A stretch of 64,000 nt of DNA from Aromatoleum diolicum (GCF_012910955.1 NZ_WTVQ01000002.1:62001-126000); one strand, 5' to 3'; numbered from the stretch's first letter, positions 34,077 through 43,208 are shown. The notes: a model not told the origin generated them from the letters alone. Translations and numbers: made by a program.

Positions 34077-34661
34077 TCAGGCGCCGGGTACGCCGGCGTC
34101 GCCAACCCCATAGGGCGCAGGCACCATGTTCACGATGCGCGAGAACAGCGCGCGGAACTCGCCGGTCGGGCCTGACCAGGGATCCTTGTTGGCCTCGAAG
34201 GCGGCGTCGATGCCGGCCCAGTCTTCGGGCGTCAGCGATTGCCGGGCGAGCGGCAGGAGTTCCGTTTCCTCCTTGGTGACATGCTTCCACGAGGCGTCGA
34301 GGTAGGTGCCGGCGATCGCGTCGAACCCGGCGAAACCCGACGCGCCCATGCCCTGGTAATGCACCAGCGCGCCGCGCAAGGCCGCCGTGCGGCGTGCTCC
34401 TTCGGCGTGATCGGCTTCGAGCTGGTCGAGGAGCCCCGCCGCGGCCGGAATGCGCGCGCGCATCCTGACGAACAGGTAGTCGTCCTCCTTCGGGTGATGC
34501 AGCTTGTCCGGCACCTGCGTGATGTACTCGATCATCGCGGCCAGCAGCTGGAAATCCGGTTCGAAGCGACCATCGCGGATGCCGTCGAGCACGAAACGGA
34601 AGGCCTGCAGCACGGCGCCGAGCGCGCGATGTTCGGCGTGGATGATGTCGATTGCTTTCAT
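34077..34661 (-). CDS. Hemerythrin-like domain protein
   Basis: 194 aa, a four-helix HHE bundle with metal ligands in HAEHRALG, LHHPKEDDYLF, LEADHAEGARR and HVTKEETELLPLA. Such proteins bind a di-iron centre and handle O2, NO or iron. The gene is the last of the operon that holds the 3-hydroxybenzoate importer and enzymes: it lies 15 bp after livF and before a strong hairpin. Its sequence is clearly related to the C-terminal half of the protein at 13106. A role in oxygen buffering for the oxygen-dependent gentisate pathway is an inference only. Confidence 0.88.
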   Translation of the reverse strand: MKAIDIIHAEHRALGAVLQAFRFVLDGIRDGRFEPDFQLLAAMIEYITQVPDKLHHPKEDDYLFVRMRARIPAAAGLLDQLEADHAEGARRTAALRGALVHYQGMGASGFAGFDAIAGTYLDASWKHVTKEETELLPLARQSLTPEDWAGIDAAFEANKDPWSGPTGEFRALFSRIVNMVPAPYGVGDAGVPGA

Positions 34662-34676
34662 GCTTTTTTCCTTCGT

Positions 34677-35396
34677 TCAGTGCGCCGCCGGTGTCGTGCC
34701 GCATGCGAGCCAGCTGTCGAGCAGTTCGCGGTCGTCGCGCAGGGTGGCGCTCTCGCCCAGATAGACGGCACGCCCGCGTTCGAGAACGAGCGCCTGGCGC
34801 GTCAGCGGCAGAATCTGGCGCGCGTGCTGTTCGACGAGGATCACGGCCATGCCGCTTTCCTCGGTGAGCTGCTGGATGATAGCCAGCAGTTCCTGCACGA
34901 TCAGCGGCGCGAGGCCTTCGAGCGGCTCGTCGAGCAGCAGCAGCTTCGGGTTGAGCATCAGCGCGCGGCCCATCGCCAGCATCTGCTGCTCGCCGCCGGA
35001 GAGCTGGTTGCCCATGTTGGCGCGGCGTTCGTTGAGGCGCGGGAACATCTCGTACACGCGCTGCAGGTTCCAGTGCCCGGGGCGCGACACCACCGTGAGG
35101 TTTTCCTCGACCGTCAGCGACGGGAAGATGTCGCGCTCCTGCGGCACCCAGCCGAGCCCGAGGTGGGCGCGCCCATGCGCCGGCACCACGGCGAGATCCT
35201 GGCCGCTGAAGTGCAGCGCGCCGGAGTGGTGGCGCGCGGCTCCCATCAGGGTGGAGAGCAGCGTCGTCTTGCCCATGCCGTTGCGGCCCAGCAGCGCGAG
35301 GCTGTCGCCCTCCTCCATGCTGAAGGAAATCCCTTCCAACACCACCGCTTCGCCATATCCGGCGAACACGTTTTCGAGTCGCAGTAGTTCAGACAC
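34677..35396 (-). CDS. Branched-chain-type ABC transporter ATPase (LivF-like)
   Basis: 239 aa, second ATPase of a LivFGHMK-type importer. Start is a GTG at 35396 that overlaps livG by 8 bp. Motifs: Walker A GRNGMGKTT, the signature LSGGEQQMLAMGRAL, Walker B LLLLDEPLEGL. The closing AVILVEQHARQIL is the H-loop. In aromatic degraders these importers carry aromatic acids; here the neighbours are the gentisate-pathway genes. Confidence 0.92.
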   Translation of the reverse strand: MSELLRLENVFAGYGEAVVLEGISFSMEEGDSLALLGRNGMGKTTLLSTLMGAARHHSGALHFSGQDLAVVPAHGRAHLGLGWVPQERDIFPSLTVEENLTVVSRPGHWNLQRVYEMFPRLNERRANMGNQLSGGEQQMLAMGRALMLNPKLLLLDEPLEGLAPLIVQELLAIIQQLTEESGMAVILVEQHARQILPLTRQALVLERGRAVYLGESATLRDDRELLDSWLACGTTPAAH

Positions 35397-36141
35397 TGAT
35401 CGCCTCTCCCAGATAGACTTCCTTGACCTTCGGATTGTTGGCGATGAACTCGGGCGTGCCCTCGGTGAGCACCGCCCCGCTCACCAGCACCGAAATCTGG
35501 TCGGCAAAACGGAACACCAGATCCATGTCGTGCTCGATCAGCAGGATCGTCACGTCGCGCGGCAGGTTCGCGATGCTCTCGAACAGCTCGCGGCTCTCGC
35601 TGGTCGGCACGCCGGCCGCCGGTTCGTCGAGCAGCAGCACACTCGGCTTGGCCGCCAGTGCCAGCGCGATTTCGATCAGGCGCTGCTTGCCGTAGGCGAG
35701 GTTGCGCGTCTTTTCGTGCGCGACGTCGAGCAGGCGCAGGGTCGCGAGCAGGTGTGCGGCCTCGTCGACCGCTTCGGCGTAGGATGCGACCGGCTTCCAG
35801 AAACGCGCGCCGAGACCGAGGCGCTCATTCACCGCCATCGTCACCGAGTCGAGCACGGTGAGGTCGGCGAACAGCCGGTTGATCTGGAAAGTGCGCGCCA
35901 GCCCGCGCTTGACTCGCTGGTGCTGCGCGAGCTGCGTGACATTCGTGCCGTTGAGGATCACCTCACCGCTGGTGGGCTCGAGAAAGCCCGTCAGCAGGTT
36001 GATCAGCGTCGTCTTGCCGGCGCCGTTCGGGCCGATCAGCGCGTGACGCGCGCCGGCTTCGACGTTGAGGCTGACGTCATTGGTGGCGACGAAACCGCCG
36101 AATTTCTTGACCAGATTGCGGGTCTGCAGTGCGTAGTTCAT
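35389..36141 (-). CDS. Branched-chain-type ABC transporter ATPase (LivG-like)
   Basis: 250 aa. Start ATG at 36141 overlaps the livM stop by 4 bp (ATGA); the GTG at 36144 is an alternative. Walker A is GPNGAGKTT, the signature region reads LAYGKQRLIEIALAL (LivG proteins use Y/FGxQR instead of SGGQ), and Walker B is SVLLLDEPAAG. Pairs with the LivF-like ATPase on the cytoplasmic face. Confidence 0.92.
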   Translation of the reverse strand: MNYALQTRNLVKKFGGFVATNDVSLNVEAGARHALIGPNGAGKTTLINLLTGFLEPTSGEVILNGTNVTQLAQHQRVKRGLARTFQINRLFADLTVLDSVTMAVNERLGLGARFWKPVASYAEAVDEAAHLLATLRLLDVAHEKTRNLAYGKQRLIEIALALAAKPSVLLLDEPAAGVPTSESRELFESIANLPRDVTILLIEHDMDLVFRFADQISVLVSGAVLTEGTPEFIANNPKVKEVYLGEAISV

Positions 36142-37139
36142 CACTTGGTCCCCCCGTTGGCGCCGAAGCGTGCCCCGATGCGGCGCAGCCCGCCCATGAC
36201 GCCGTCGCGCGCGAACAGCACGATGACGACGAGCAGCGCGCCGAGCCAGAATTGCCAGTACTGCGGGTTCAACTCCGAAAGCAGGTGGTGCGCGGACATG
36301 AAAACGATGGTGCCGATCAGCGCGCCGTACAGCGATCCCGAACCGCCGAGCACCAGGATCAGCAGCAGCTCGGCGGAGCGGTTGAACGACAGCACGTCGA
36401 GCGCGACGAACTGGGTCGTCTGCGCGAGCAGCGCACCGGCGATGCCGGCATACGCGGCGCCGAGCGTATAGACGGCGGCAAGGCGCGCATTGACCGGCGT
36501 GCCCAGCGCCGGCATGCGGCCGACGTTGAGGCGGATGCCCTTCAGGCTCAGGCCGAAGGGGCTATGCACGATGCGCCGCGCGACCCAGAACAGCACGAAC
36601 AGCACCGCGAGCGCGTACCAGAAGGCGGTCTTGCCATAGAGGTCGAACTCGAAGGGGCCGAGCAGCGGCAGCACTTCGATGCCCTGCAGGCCATCGACGC
36701 CGCCGGTGATCGGGGTCAGCTTGTTCGCGAGCTCGTACAGCATCATCGCGACGCCCAGCGTGACCATCAGCCGCGTGAGGTCCGCGCCGCGCAGCACCAG
36801 CAGGCTGGTGACGAAGCCGAGCGCGGCGGCGACGACTGCAGCGACGCCGAGCCCGAGCAACGGATCGCCGAAACCATGCGCCGCGAGGAGGCCCGCCGCG
36901 TACGCGCCGAGGCCGAAGAACGCGGCGTGGCCCAGCGACACGATGCCGGCGTAGCCGAGGATCAGGTCGAGCGACAGGCAGAACAGCGCGGTGATCGCGA
37001 TCTGCGTCAGCAGCACGAGGTTGTCGGGGAAAATGAAATACGCCGCGACCGGCAGCAGCCAGAACACGAGTTCGGCCGGACGCCAGTGGTCGGCGCGGCG
37101 GACGGGCGCGAGGCCCGCTTGAAGTGCCAGAGTAGTCAT
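36141..37139 (-). CDS. ABC transporter permease (LivM-like)
   Basis: 332 aa inner-membrane permease with about ten TM helices; recognisable LivM block LDLILGYAGIVSLGHAAFFGLGAYAAGLL near residues 55-85 and GGSGSLYGALIGTIVFM near residue 280. Start is 9 bp after the end of livH (37149). Forms the channel with LivH. Confidence 0.92.
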   Translation of the reverse strand: MTTLALQAGLAPVRRADHWRPAELVFWLLPVAAYFIFPDNLVLLTQIAITALFCLSLDLILGYAGIVSLGHAAFFGLGAYAAGLLAAHGFGDPLLGLGVAAVVAAALGFVTSLLVLRGADLTRLMVTLGVAMMLYELANKLTPITGGVDGLQGIEVLPLLGPFEFDLYGKTAFWYALAVLFVLFWVARRIVHSPFGLSLKGIRLNVGRMPALGTPVNARLAAVYTLGAAYAGIAGALLAQTTQFVALDVLSFNRSAELLLILVLGGSGSLYGALIGTIVFMSAHHLLSELNPQYWQFWLGALLVVIVLFARDGVMGGLRRIGARFGANGGTK

Positions 37140-37148
37140 GGGGAATCC

Positions 37149-38006
37149 TTAACGGGACGCGGCGCGGCCGAACAGGCCTTGCGGGCGGAAGATCAGCATC
37201 GCCACCATCACCGCGTAGATGACGAAGGCACCGATTTCGGGCACGTAATACTTGCCGGCGACATCGAAGATGCCGAGGATCAGCGAGGCGACGAGCGAGC
37301 CCTTGATGTTGCCGCTGCCACCGACCGCGACGACGATCAGGAAGTACACGATGTACTTCACCGCGAAGGTCGGATCGAGGCCCAGCATTTCGACGCCGAG
37401 AGCGCCACCGAGGCCGGCGAGCGCGGTGCCGAGCGCGAAGGTCAGGGTGAAGATGCGCTCGACGTTGATGCCCATGCCGCGCGCGGCGCGGGGGTTATCG
37501 ACCGATGCGCGCAGCTGCGCGCCGAAACGCGTGCCGCTGACCATGCGCTGCAGGCCGATCGCGATCGCAAGGCCGAGGATCACCAGGAACAGCCGATAGA
37601 TGCCGATGTCGAGCCCGGGCAGATTGATCTGGCCTTGCAGGAAGTCCGGCAGCGTCAGCGGCTGTTGCTGCGCGCCGAAGAAGTAATGCGCCGTCGAGAT
37701 CGACATGAACACGAGGCCGATCGAGAACAGCACCTGGTCGAGATGGGTCGCGCCGTAGAGGCGGCGGTACAGCGTGCGCTCGAACAGCACGCCGACCAGC
37801 GCCGTCGCGACCGCCGCCAACGGCAGCGCCGCGAGGAAAGGCACGCCGGCGTGGTTCAGCAGCGTCACGCCGATATAGCCACCCAGCATCGCGAACGCGC
37901 CGTGCGCGAGATTGACGAAATTCATCAGGCCGAGCGTGACGGACAGGCCGACGCTGATGAGGAACAGCAGCATCCCCGAGGCGATGCCGTCGAAAATGAC
38001 AGTCAT
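37149..38006 (-). CDS. ABC transporter permease (LivH-like)
   Basis: 285 aa permease. The N-terminal GLSVTLGLMNFVNLAHGAF motif and the MLGGYIGVTLLNHAG segment are LivH hallmarks, and the conserved VAVGGSGNIKGSLVASLILG lies near residue 230. About eight TM helices. It lies 72 bp after the binding-protein gene. Confidence 0.92.
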   Translation of the reverse strand: MTVIFDGIASGMLLFLISVGLSVTLGLMNFVNLAHGAFAMLGGYIGVTLLNHAGVPFLAALPLAAVATALVGVLFERTLYRRLYGATHLDQVLFSIGLVFMSISTAHYFFGAQQQPLTLPDFLQGQINLPGLDIGIYRLFLVILGLAIAIGLQRMVSGTRFGAQLRASVDNPRAARGMGINVERIFTLTFALGTALAGLGGALGVEMLGLDPTFAVKYIVYFLIVVAVGGSGNIKGSLVASLILGIFDVAGKYYVPEIGAFVIYAVMVAMLIFRPQGLFGRAASR

Positions 38007-38078
38007 GGAAGTCTCCAGTTGCGGGGTCGAGAGTCCGGCCGGCCGGGCGGCACGGGGGCGCTGCCCGGCCCCTGCGGC

Positions 38079-39257
38079 TTACTGCTTGCCCGGATCCTTG
38101 AAGTTCGCAATCTGGTCGAACTCGACGTTCTGCAGCTTGCCGCCGACCTTTTCGACCTTGCGGACGTAGATCGTCTGGACGATGTCGCGCGTTTCTGCAT
38201 CGATGCTGATCGCACCGCGCGGGCTCACCCAGGCCATGCCCTTCGCCGCCGCCATGAACTTCGCGCCGTTGGCGTCGCCGCCGGTCTTCTCCAGCGTCTT
38301 CGCGATCAGCTGCATGCCGTCATAGCCACTGACCGACATGTAGTTCGGCCGGTCCTTCGGGTAGGCCTTGTAGTACGCCGCGGTGTAAGCCTTGTTCTCC
38401 GGCGAATTGTGCACCTCGGAGTACTGCAGCGAATTGATGATGCCCAAGGCGTTGTCGCCCATCGCGTCGAGTTGATCCTCTTCGGTCAGGTCGCCGGTGG
38501 CGATGATGCGGATGCCGGCCTTGGCCAGGCCGCGCTCGGCGAAGCCCTTGATGAAGCCCACCGTCTGCTCGCCCGGCGGCAGGAACAGAAAGACCGCGTC
38601 CGGTTTCACGTCCTTGATCTTCTGCAGGAACGGCGCCAGATCGGGACTCTTCACCGGCGTGCGAACCTCGCCGACGATCTCTCCGCCACCCGCGGTGAAG
38701 GTCTTCTTGAACTGCGTTTCGGCGTCGTGGCCGGGACCGTAGTCCGCGACCAGCGTAAAGACCTTCTTGATATTGTTCTTGAGCGCCCAGCTCGCGATCG
38801 GCGCGGTGATCTGCGGCAGCGTGTGCGATACGCGCAGCACGTAGTCCGACTTCGTGGTGATCGACGAACTCGCCGCATTCATCACGACCATCGGCGTCTT
38901 CGCCTGCGTCGCCAGCGGCGCGACCGCGAACGCGGACGGCGTCAGGCCGAAGCCGGCAAGGATCTCCACCTTGTCCTTGACCACCAGTTCCTGTGCGGCG
39001 CGCTTGCTGATCTCGGGCGCGACGCCGGTGTCGTCCTTGACGATCAGCTCGACCTTGCGACCGGCGAAGGTGTTGTTGTGCTCCTGGAGGTAGAGGCGCG
39101 CACCGTGTTCGATCTGCTTGCCGTAGGACGCGAACGGCCCGGACATCGGCAGGATCATGCCGATCTTGAGCGGCTCGACGGCAGCCACCGACAACGACAC
39201 GACCGACGCGCCGAGCGCCACCGCCAGCAAGGCGAAATGCTTTCTGAATTCCATCAT
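38079..39257 (-). CDS. ABC transporter periplasmic binding protein (LivK-like)
   Basis: 392 aa; start at 39257 with a GAGGAG site. Signal peptide KHFALLAVALGASVVSLSVA, then mature KIGMILPMSGPFASYGKQI, the typical Peripla_BP_6 opening. Internal blocks include VKDDTGVAPEISKRAAQEL and AGFGLTPSAFAVAPLATQ. By position (84 bp after the maleylpyruvate isomerase gene) the ligand is probably 3-hydroxybenzoate or a related aromatic acid rather than an amino acid; this is inferred from context. Confidence 0.9.
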   Translation of the reverse strand: MMEFRKHFALLAVALGASVVSLSVAAVEPLKIGMILPMSGPFASYGKQIEHGARLYLQEHNNTFAGRKVELIVKDDTGVAPEISKRAAQELVVKDKVEILAGFGLTPSAFAVAPLATQAKTPMVVMNAASSSITTKSDYVLRVSHTLPQITAPIASWALKNNIKKVFTLVADYGPGHDAETQFKKTFTAGGGEIVGEVRTPVKSPDLAPFLQKIKDVKPDAVFLFLPPGEQTVGFIKGFAERGLAKAGIRIIATGDLTEEDQLDAMGDNALGIINSLQYSEVHNSPENKAYTAAYYKAYPKDRPNYMSVSGYDGMQLIAKTLEKTGGDANGAKFMAAAKGMAWVSPRGAISIDAETRDIVQTIYVRKVEKVGGKLQNVEFDQIANFKDPGKQ

Positions 39258-39341
39258 GTGTCTCCTCATCTCTCTCATCAGGGTTCGGGGGGCGAACTGG
39301 ATGGCAACCCAGCCCCCCGATTTCTTGTAAATGCTTGTGCG

Positions 39342-39986
39342 TTACTTGCCCGGTGCGTCTGGCTGCATGGCCGGTGCCGCGCGTCGGAAGGCGTCGAGTT
39401 CGCCGCAGGCGCGGTCCACCTCAACGATGTTCGGATAGGCACTCAGATCGACGTTGAAGCGGCGCGCACTCTCGACCTGCGGCACCAGATACACGTCGGC
39501 GAGCGTCGGCCCATCGCCGAAGCAGAACGCACCGCGGTTCTTGTCCGCAGCCAGCAAGGCTTCCAGCGCGTCGAACCCGGCGGTGATCCAGGTTGCGCAC
39601 CACGCCAGCACCGCGTCCTCGTTGCACCCGAGGGTCTTCCTCAGGTATTCGAGGACACGGCGGTTGTTGATCGGGTGGATGTCGCAGCCGACGATCGCCG
39701 CCAGCGCGCGTACCCGCGCGCGCTCGTCCGCGTCGGCCGGCAGCAGCGCCGGCGCCGGGTAGCGCTCTTCCAGCCACTCGATGATCGCCGGCGACTGGAT
39801 CAGCGTCAGGTCGCCCGACACCAGCGCCGGCACCAGCGCCTGCGGATTCACCGCCTTGAACGCGGCACCGAGGTGCTCCTCGGTGCGCAGGTCGACCGGC
39901 ACGTAGTCGTACGCAATCGCCTTCAGGTTCAGCGCGATGCGCAGGCGGTGCGAAGTGCCGCTGCGGAAGAAGTTGTGCAGCTTCAT
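39342..39986 (-). CDS. Maleylpyruvate isomerase, zeta-class GST fold
   Basis: 214 aa, the zeta-class glutathione transferase form. It isomerises maleylpyruvate, the ring-cleavage product of gentisate, to fumarylpyruvate with glutathione. The start at 39986 (MKLHNFFRSGTSHRLRIAL) is used instead of the ATG four codons upstream. The catalytic region is SGTSHRLR (family form SSxxxR) and the GSH site is LIQSPAIIEWLEERYP. It lies between the 3-hydroxybenzoate hydroxylase and the ABC binding protein. NagL-type enzymes are the nearest named group from memory. Confidence 0.88.
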   Translation of the reverse strand: MKLHNFFRSGTSHRLRIALNLKAIAYDYVPVDLRTEEHLGAAFKAVNPQALVPALVSGDLTLIQSPAIIEWLEERYPAPALLPADADERARVRALAAIVGCDIHPINNRRVLEYLRKTLGCNEDAVLAWCATWITAGFDALEALLAADKNRGAFCFGDGPTLADVYLVPQVESARRFNVDLSAYPNIVEVDRACGELDAFRRAAPAMQPDAPGK

Positions 39987-40001
39987 CGGCGCGCCCACGG
40001 T

Positions 40002-41195
40002 TCAGCCCTTCGCCAGGCAGTTATCGACGTTCCAGCCGTACAGCCACTCCATCGCGTCATAGAAACGCTCGGGCGTGCGGCCCTTCCACAGGTCGTTGCG
40101 CACCAGGCGCTCGACACCCTTGGCGTGGTAGATGCGTCCCATCTCGCGCGAGGACAGCACGATGCGTGCGGTGCGGGCGACGCGCGAACGCTGATACAGG
40201 TCGAAGGCCTTCGCGAAGTCGTTGCCATTGACGCGCAGCGCCTCGCCCAGCGTCACCGCATCTTCGAGGGCCATGCACGCGCCCTGCGCCATGTATTGCG
40301 TCGTCGGATGCGCGGCATCGCCCAGCAGCGTGACACGGCCGAAAGACCACTGGCCGATCGGCTCGCGGTCGGCGGTCGCCCAGCGCTTCCAGCTCTTCGG
40401 CAGGTCGATCAGCTGGCGCGCCTTCGGGCAGATGCCCTGGAAGTAGCTCTGCACCTCCTCCGCGCTGCCCTCGGTGACGCCCCACTCTTCCTTGTTGCGG
40501 CTGTGGAAGGTCACGACGACGTTGTACTGCTCGCCGCCGCGCAGCGGGTAATGCACCAGATGGCAGTTCGGGCCGACCCAGATGCTCGCGGCGTTCCACT
40601 GCAAGTCCTCGGGAAAGTCCTTCTTGTCGATCACGGCGCGATAGACGACGTGGCCGGTGACGCGCGCCGGGTCATTGACGTACTGCGCCCGCACCACCGA
40701 CTTCACGCCGTCGGCGCCGATCAGCGCGATGCCGCGATGGGCCGTGCCGTGCTGGTCATATACGGTGACGCTGTCGGCGTCCTGCTCGACGCGATCGACG
40801 CGGGTCGAGGTCAGGAATTCGACGCGGCCGGTTTCCTGCGCGCCTTCGAGCAGAGACAGATGCACGTCGACCCGGTGAATCACCGCATATGGGTTGCCGA
40901 AGCGCTTGCGGAAGGCTTCGTCGGTCGGGATGCGGCCGACCAGCGCGCCGTCGATCGCGTCGTGCATCACCATCTCGTCGGTAAACACCGAACGGGCACG
41001 CGCCTTGTCGCCGACGCCGAGCGCGTCGAAAGCGTGGAAAGCGTTGGGGCCGAGCTGGATGCCGGCGCCGATTTCACCGATCTCGGGCGCCTGTTCCAGC
41101 ACCTTCACCGAAAAACCCTGACGCACCAGCGCCAGCGCGGCTGCCAGACCACCAATACCGCCCCCTGCGACGATTACCGGAAGTTGCTGAGTCAT
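40002..41195 (-). CDS. 3-hydroxybenzoate 6-monooxygenase (flavoprotein)
   Basis: 397 aa, class A FAD aromatic hydroxylase that converts 3-hydroxybenzoate to gentisate with NAD(P)H and O2. FAD motifs: VIVAGGGIGGLAAALALVR at the N-terminus (GxGxxG), ALIGADGVKSVVR (DG motif) near residue 180, and LLGDAAHPTTQYMAQGACMA (GD motif) near residue 290. Length equals that of characterised 3HB6H enzymes. Neighbours (gentisate dioxygenase, fumarylpyruvate hydrolase, maleylpyruvate isomerase) fix the substrate better than sequence alone; a salicylate 5-hydroxylase would be a multi-component enzyme and is excluded. Confidence 0.88.
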   Translation of the reverse strand: MTQQLPVIVAGGGIGGLAAALALVRQGFSVKVLEQAPEIGEIGAGIQLGPNAFHAFDALGVGDKARARSVFTDEMVMHDAIDGALVGRIPTDEAFRKRFGNPYAVIHRVDVHLSLLEGAQETGRVEFLTSTRVDRVEQDADSVTVYDQHGTAHRGIALIGADGVKSVVRAQYVNDPARVTGHVVYRAVIDKKDFPEDLQWNAASIWVGPNCHLVHYPLRGGEQYNVVVTFHSRNKEEWGVTEGSAEEVQSYFQGICPKARQLIDLPKSWKRWATADREPIGQWSFGRVTLLGDAAHPTTQYMAQGACMALEDAVTLGEALRVNGNDFAKAFDLYQRSRVARTARIVLSSREMGRIYHAKGVERLVRNDLWKGRTPERFYDAMEWLYGWNVDNCLAKG

Positions 41196-41255
41196 GTTGT
41201 CTCCTCCAAAGCATTCAATCGGCTGCGGTCAGTAACCTGCCGCTGCCGTCGGGGT

Positions 41256-41966
41256 TCACTCGGCGGCGCCGATGGTCAGTTCGATGTCGCCAACGTTGTC
41301 GATGTGGCCGACGAGTTTGTCGCCGGACTTCACCGCGCCGACGCCTTCCGGCGTGCCGGTGTAGATCAGGTCGCCCGGCTGCAGGTGGTAGAACTTAGAC
41401 AGGTCGGCGATCAGTTCCGGAATGCTCCAGATCAGCTGCGACAGGTCGGCCGACTGGCGCGTCTGGCCATTCACGGCGAGGTTGATCGCGCCCTTCTCCA
41501 GCACACCCAGGTTGCCGACCGGCACGATCTCGGCGCAGATCGCCGACAGCTCGAAGTCCTTGCCCAGATCCCACGGACGGCCCTGTTCGCGGGCAACCAG
41601 CTGCAGATCGCGGCGCGTCATGTCGAGGCCGGCGGCGTAGCCATAGATCAGGCTTGCAGCGTCGGCTTCGGCGACACGGAAGCCCGGTGCGCCGATCGCG
41701 ACGACGAGTTCCATCTCGTAGTGGTAGTTCGAGGTGCCGGTCGGATACGGCACGGTGGCACCGGATTCGACCAGCGTCGCAACGCCCTTGGTGAAATAGA
41801 AGGGCTGCGCATTGGCCTTGTCGACCGGCACGCCCATCTCCACCGCATGCGCGTGGTAGTTGCGGCCGACACAGAAGATGCGGTTGACCGGGTAACGAGC
41901 CTCGATGCCGCGCACCGGCAGTGAATACACGGGCGGCGGGTTCCACAGATAATTGGCTTGAGTCAT
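41256..41966 (-). CDS. Fumarylpyruvate hydrolase
   Basis: 236 aa, FAA-hydrolase fold. It splits fumarylpyruvate to fumarate and pyruvate, the last step of the gentisate route. Motifs: GRNYHAHAVEMG, HYEMELVVAIG (metal-binding Glu residues), GYAAGLDMTRRDLQ and LIYTGTPEGVGAVKSGD. The start at 41966 (MTQANYLWNPP) fits family members; upstream residues in the frame look non-coding. It is 31 bp after the gentisate dioxygenase gene. Confidence 0.9.
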   Translation of the reverse strand: MTQANYLWNPPPVYSLPVRGIEARYPVNRIFCVGRNYHAHAVEMGVPVDKANAQPFYFTKGVATLVESGATVPYPTGTSNYHYEMELVVAIGAPGFRVAEADAASLIYGYAAGLDMTRRDLQLVAREQGRPWDLGKDFELSAICAEIVPVGNLGVLEKGAINLAVNGQTRQSADLSQLIWSIPELIADLSKFYHLQPGDLIYTGTPEGVGAVKSGDKLVGHIDNVGDIELTIGAAE

Positions 41967-41997
41967 GTGCTTTCTCTCTTGATCGTTGAAGTTGGGG

Positions 41998-43035
41998 TCA
42001 GGCGCGGACTTCATAAACGCCGAGCTTCTTGTGCAGCGGCGTTTCGTCGGCGATGAACACGAATGCCGGCTTGTCGGCGGAACGATTCTTCAGCGTCACC
42101 GGCGTGTAGCCGGGCGCGCAGCAGGTGTCGGCTTCGGCCAGCGTGAACACGCTGTCGTCGACGCTGATCTCGCTGCCGCCTTCGATCTGGTGGAACACCA
42201 TCGCCGGCGAACGCGCGGGCAGCCGCAGCGTCTCGCCCGGACGCAGCATCAGCGCCGAGAAGCCGAGGATGGCCTGGCAATCGGCACCGTTTTCCGGATT
42301 GACGTAGGCGACCTGCACCGCCTCGATGCCGGGCTGGGCCGCAGCCAGCGCCAGCAGCGCGGCACGCACATCGGCCCACGGATAACGCAGCATCGGGAAG
42401 CGCTTGTCGGCGCGCGCAAAGATCGGCGAAGGCACCACACCGCCGCGCTGGTAGGCGCGCTCGGTGGCCTCGGCGATGACCGTCTGGGCCTTGCCCTCGG
42501 TAACGTAGGACGCTTCCATGTAATACACGAGCGGCAGATCGAGCACGTCGAGCCACACTACCGGCTGCGTGCCGTCATGACCATGTTCGTGCCACAGGCC
42601 GGTCGGCGTCAGGATCAGGTCGCCGCGGCTCATCGGGCACTTCTCGCCATCGACCGTCGTGTAGGCGCCCTCACCTTCGACGATCATGCGCACCGCGTTC
42701 GGCGTGTGCTTGTGCGCCGGCGCCCATTCGCCCGGCAGCAACAGCTGCATGCCGAGGTAGATCGACGAACTCGCCTGCATCTTCTCCAGACCGTGGCCCG
42801 GGTTCGCCAGCACCAGCACGCGACGCTCGGCCTTTTCGATCGGGGTCAGCTCACCCGCCTGGATCAGCAGCGGACGCAGGCCTTCGTACGACCAGTGAAT
42901 GGGGCGCGTGCGTTGGGCGGGCTTTCCGGGCGGCAGCACCGAGCGCAGGCTGGGCCACAGCGGCACGAGATTCCGTGCGGTGAGTGCTTCCCGGTACGCT
43001 ACGGGTAAGTCGTCGAGTCGACCTAGTTCCTGCAT
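41998..43035 (-). CDS. Gentisate 1,2-dioxygenase
   Basis: 345 aa, bicupin Fe(II) dioxygenase that opens the gentisate ring to maleylpyruvate. Start at 43035 has a GGAGG site. The iron-binding cupin is seen as APAHKHTPNAVRMIVEGEG with the GLWHEHGHDG block behind it, holding the His ligands. The C-terminal cupin (FSALMLRPGETLRLPA) lacks the full metal set, as usual. First gene of the operon, 173 bp from the divergent LysR gene, so its promoter is the likely target. Confidence 0.93.
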   Translation of the reverse strand: MQELGRLDDLPVAYREALTARNLVPLWPSLRSVLPPGKPAQRTRPIHWSYEGLRPLLIQAGELTPIEKAERRVLVLANPGHGLEKMQASSSIYLGMQLLLPGEWAPAHKHTPNAVRMIVEGEGAYTTVDGEKCPMSRGDLILTPTGLWHEHGHDGTQPVVWLDVLDLPLVYYMEASYVTEGKAQTVIAEATERAYQRGGVVPSPIFARADKRFPMLRYPWADVRAALLALAAAQPGIEAVQVAYVNPENGADCQAILGFSALMLRPGETLRLPARSPAMVFHQIEGGSEISVDDSVFTLAEADTCCAPGYTPVTLKNRSADKPAFVFIADETPLHKKLGVYEVRA

Positions 43036-43133
43036 TTTGTCTATTCCTCCATCCGGTGCATCGCCGCCCCGCTTAAGCACTGAAACCTTGTTCCAGATCA
43101 AAGCAAGCGGCGATTTGTTGTGGTGGACGCAAT

Positions 43134-43147
43134 TTATCGATCGATAA
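43134..43147. promoter_or_regulatory. TTATCGATCGATAA palindrome
   Basis: Perfect 14-bp palindrome, 99 bp before the gentisate dioxygenase start and 62 bp before the LysR ATG. Candidate activation or repression site for the LysR protein. Confidence 0.5.
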
Positions 43148-43180
43148 GTATTCCGTCGAGACGATGCATGAAATACTATT

Positions 43181-43197
43181 TATTCGAATTTCGAATA
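43181..43197. promoter_or_regulatory. LysR-box candidate TATTCGAATTTCGAATA
   Basis: Perfect 8-1-8 inverted repeat; its core TTCGAA-T-TTCGAA obeys the LysR T-N11-A rule. It ends 11 bp before the LysR ATG, so binding there could also give autorepression. Confidence 0.6.
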
Positions 43198-43208
43198 GAG
43201 AGATCGCG

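Noticed and set aside
36129-41924. Open frame of 1931 codons on the plus strand across the gentisate and ABC genes
   Set aside because: It is antisense to eight well-supported genes with conserved motifs; its translation is Arg/Asp/His-rich repeat-like sequence typical of the reverse frame of high-GC coding DNA.
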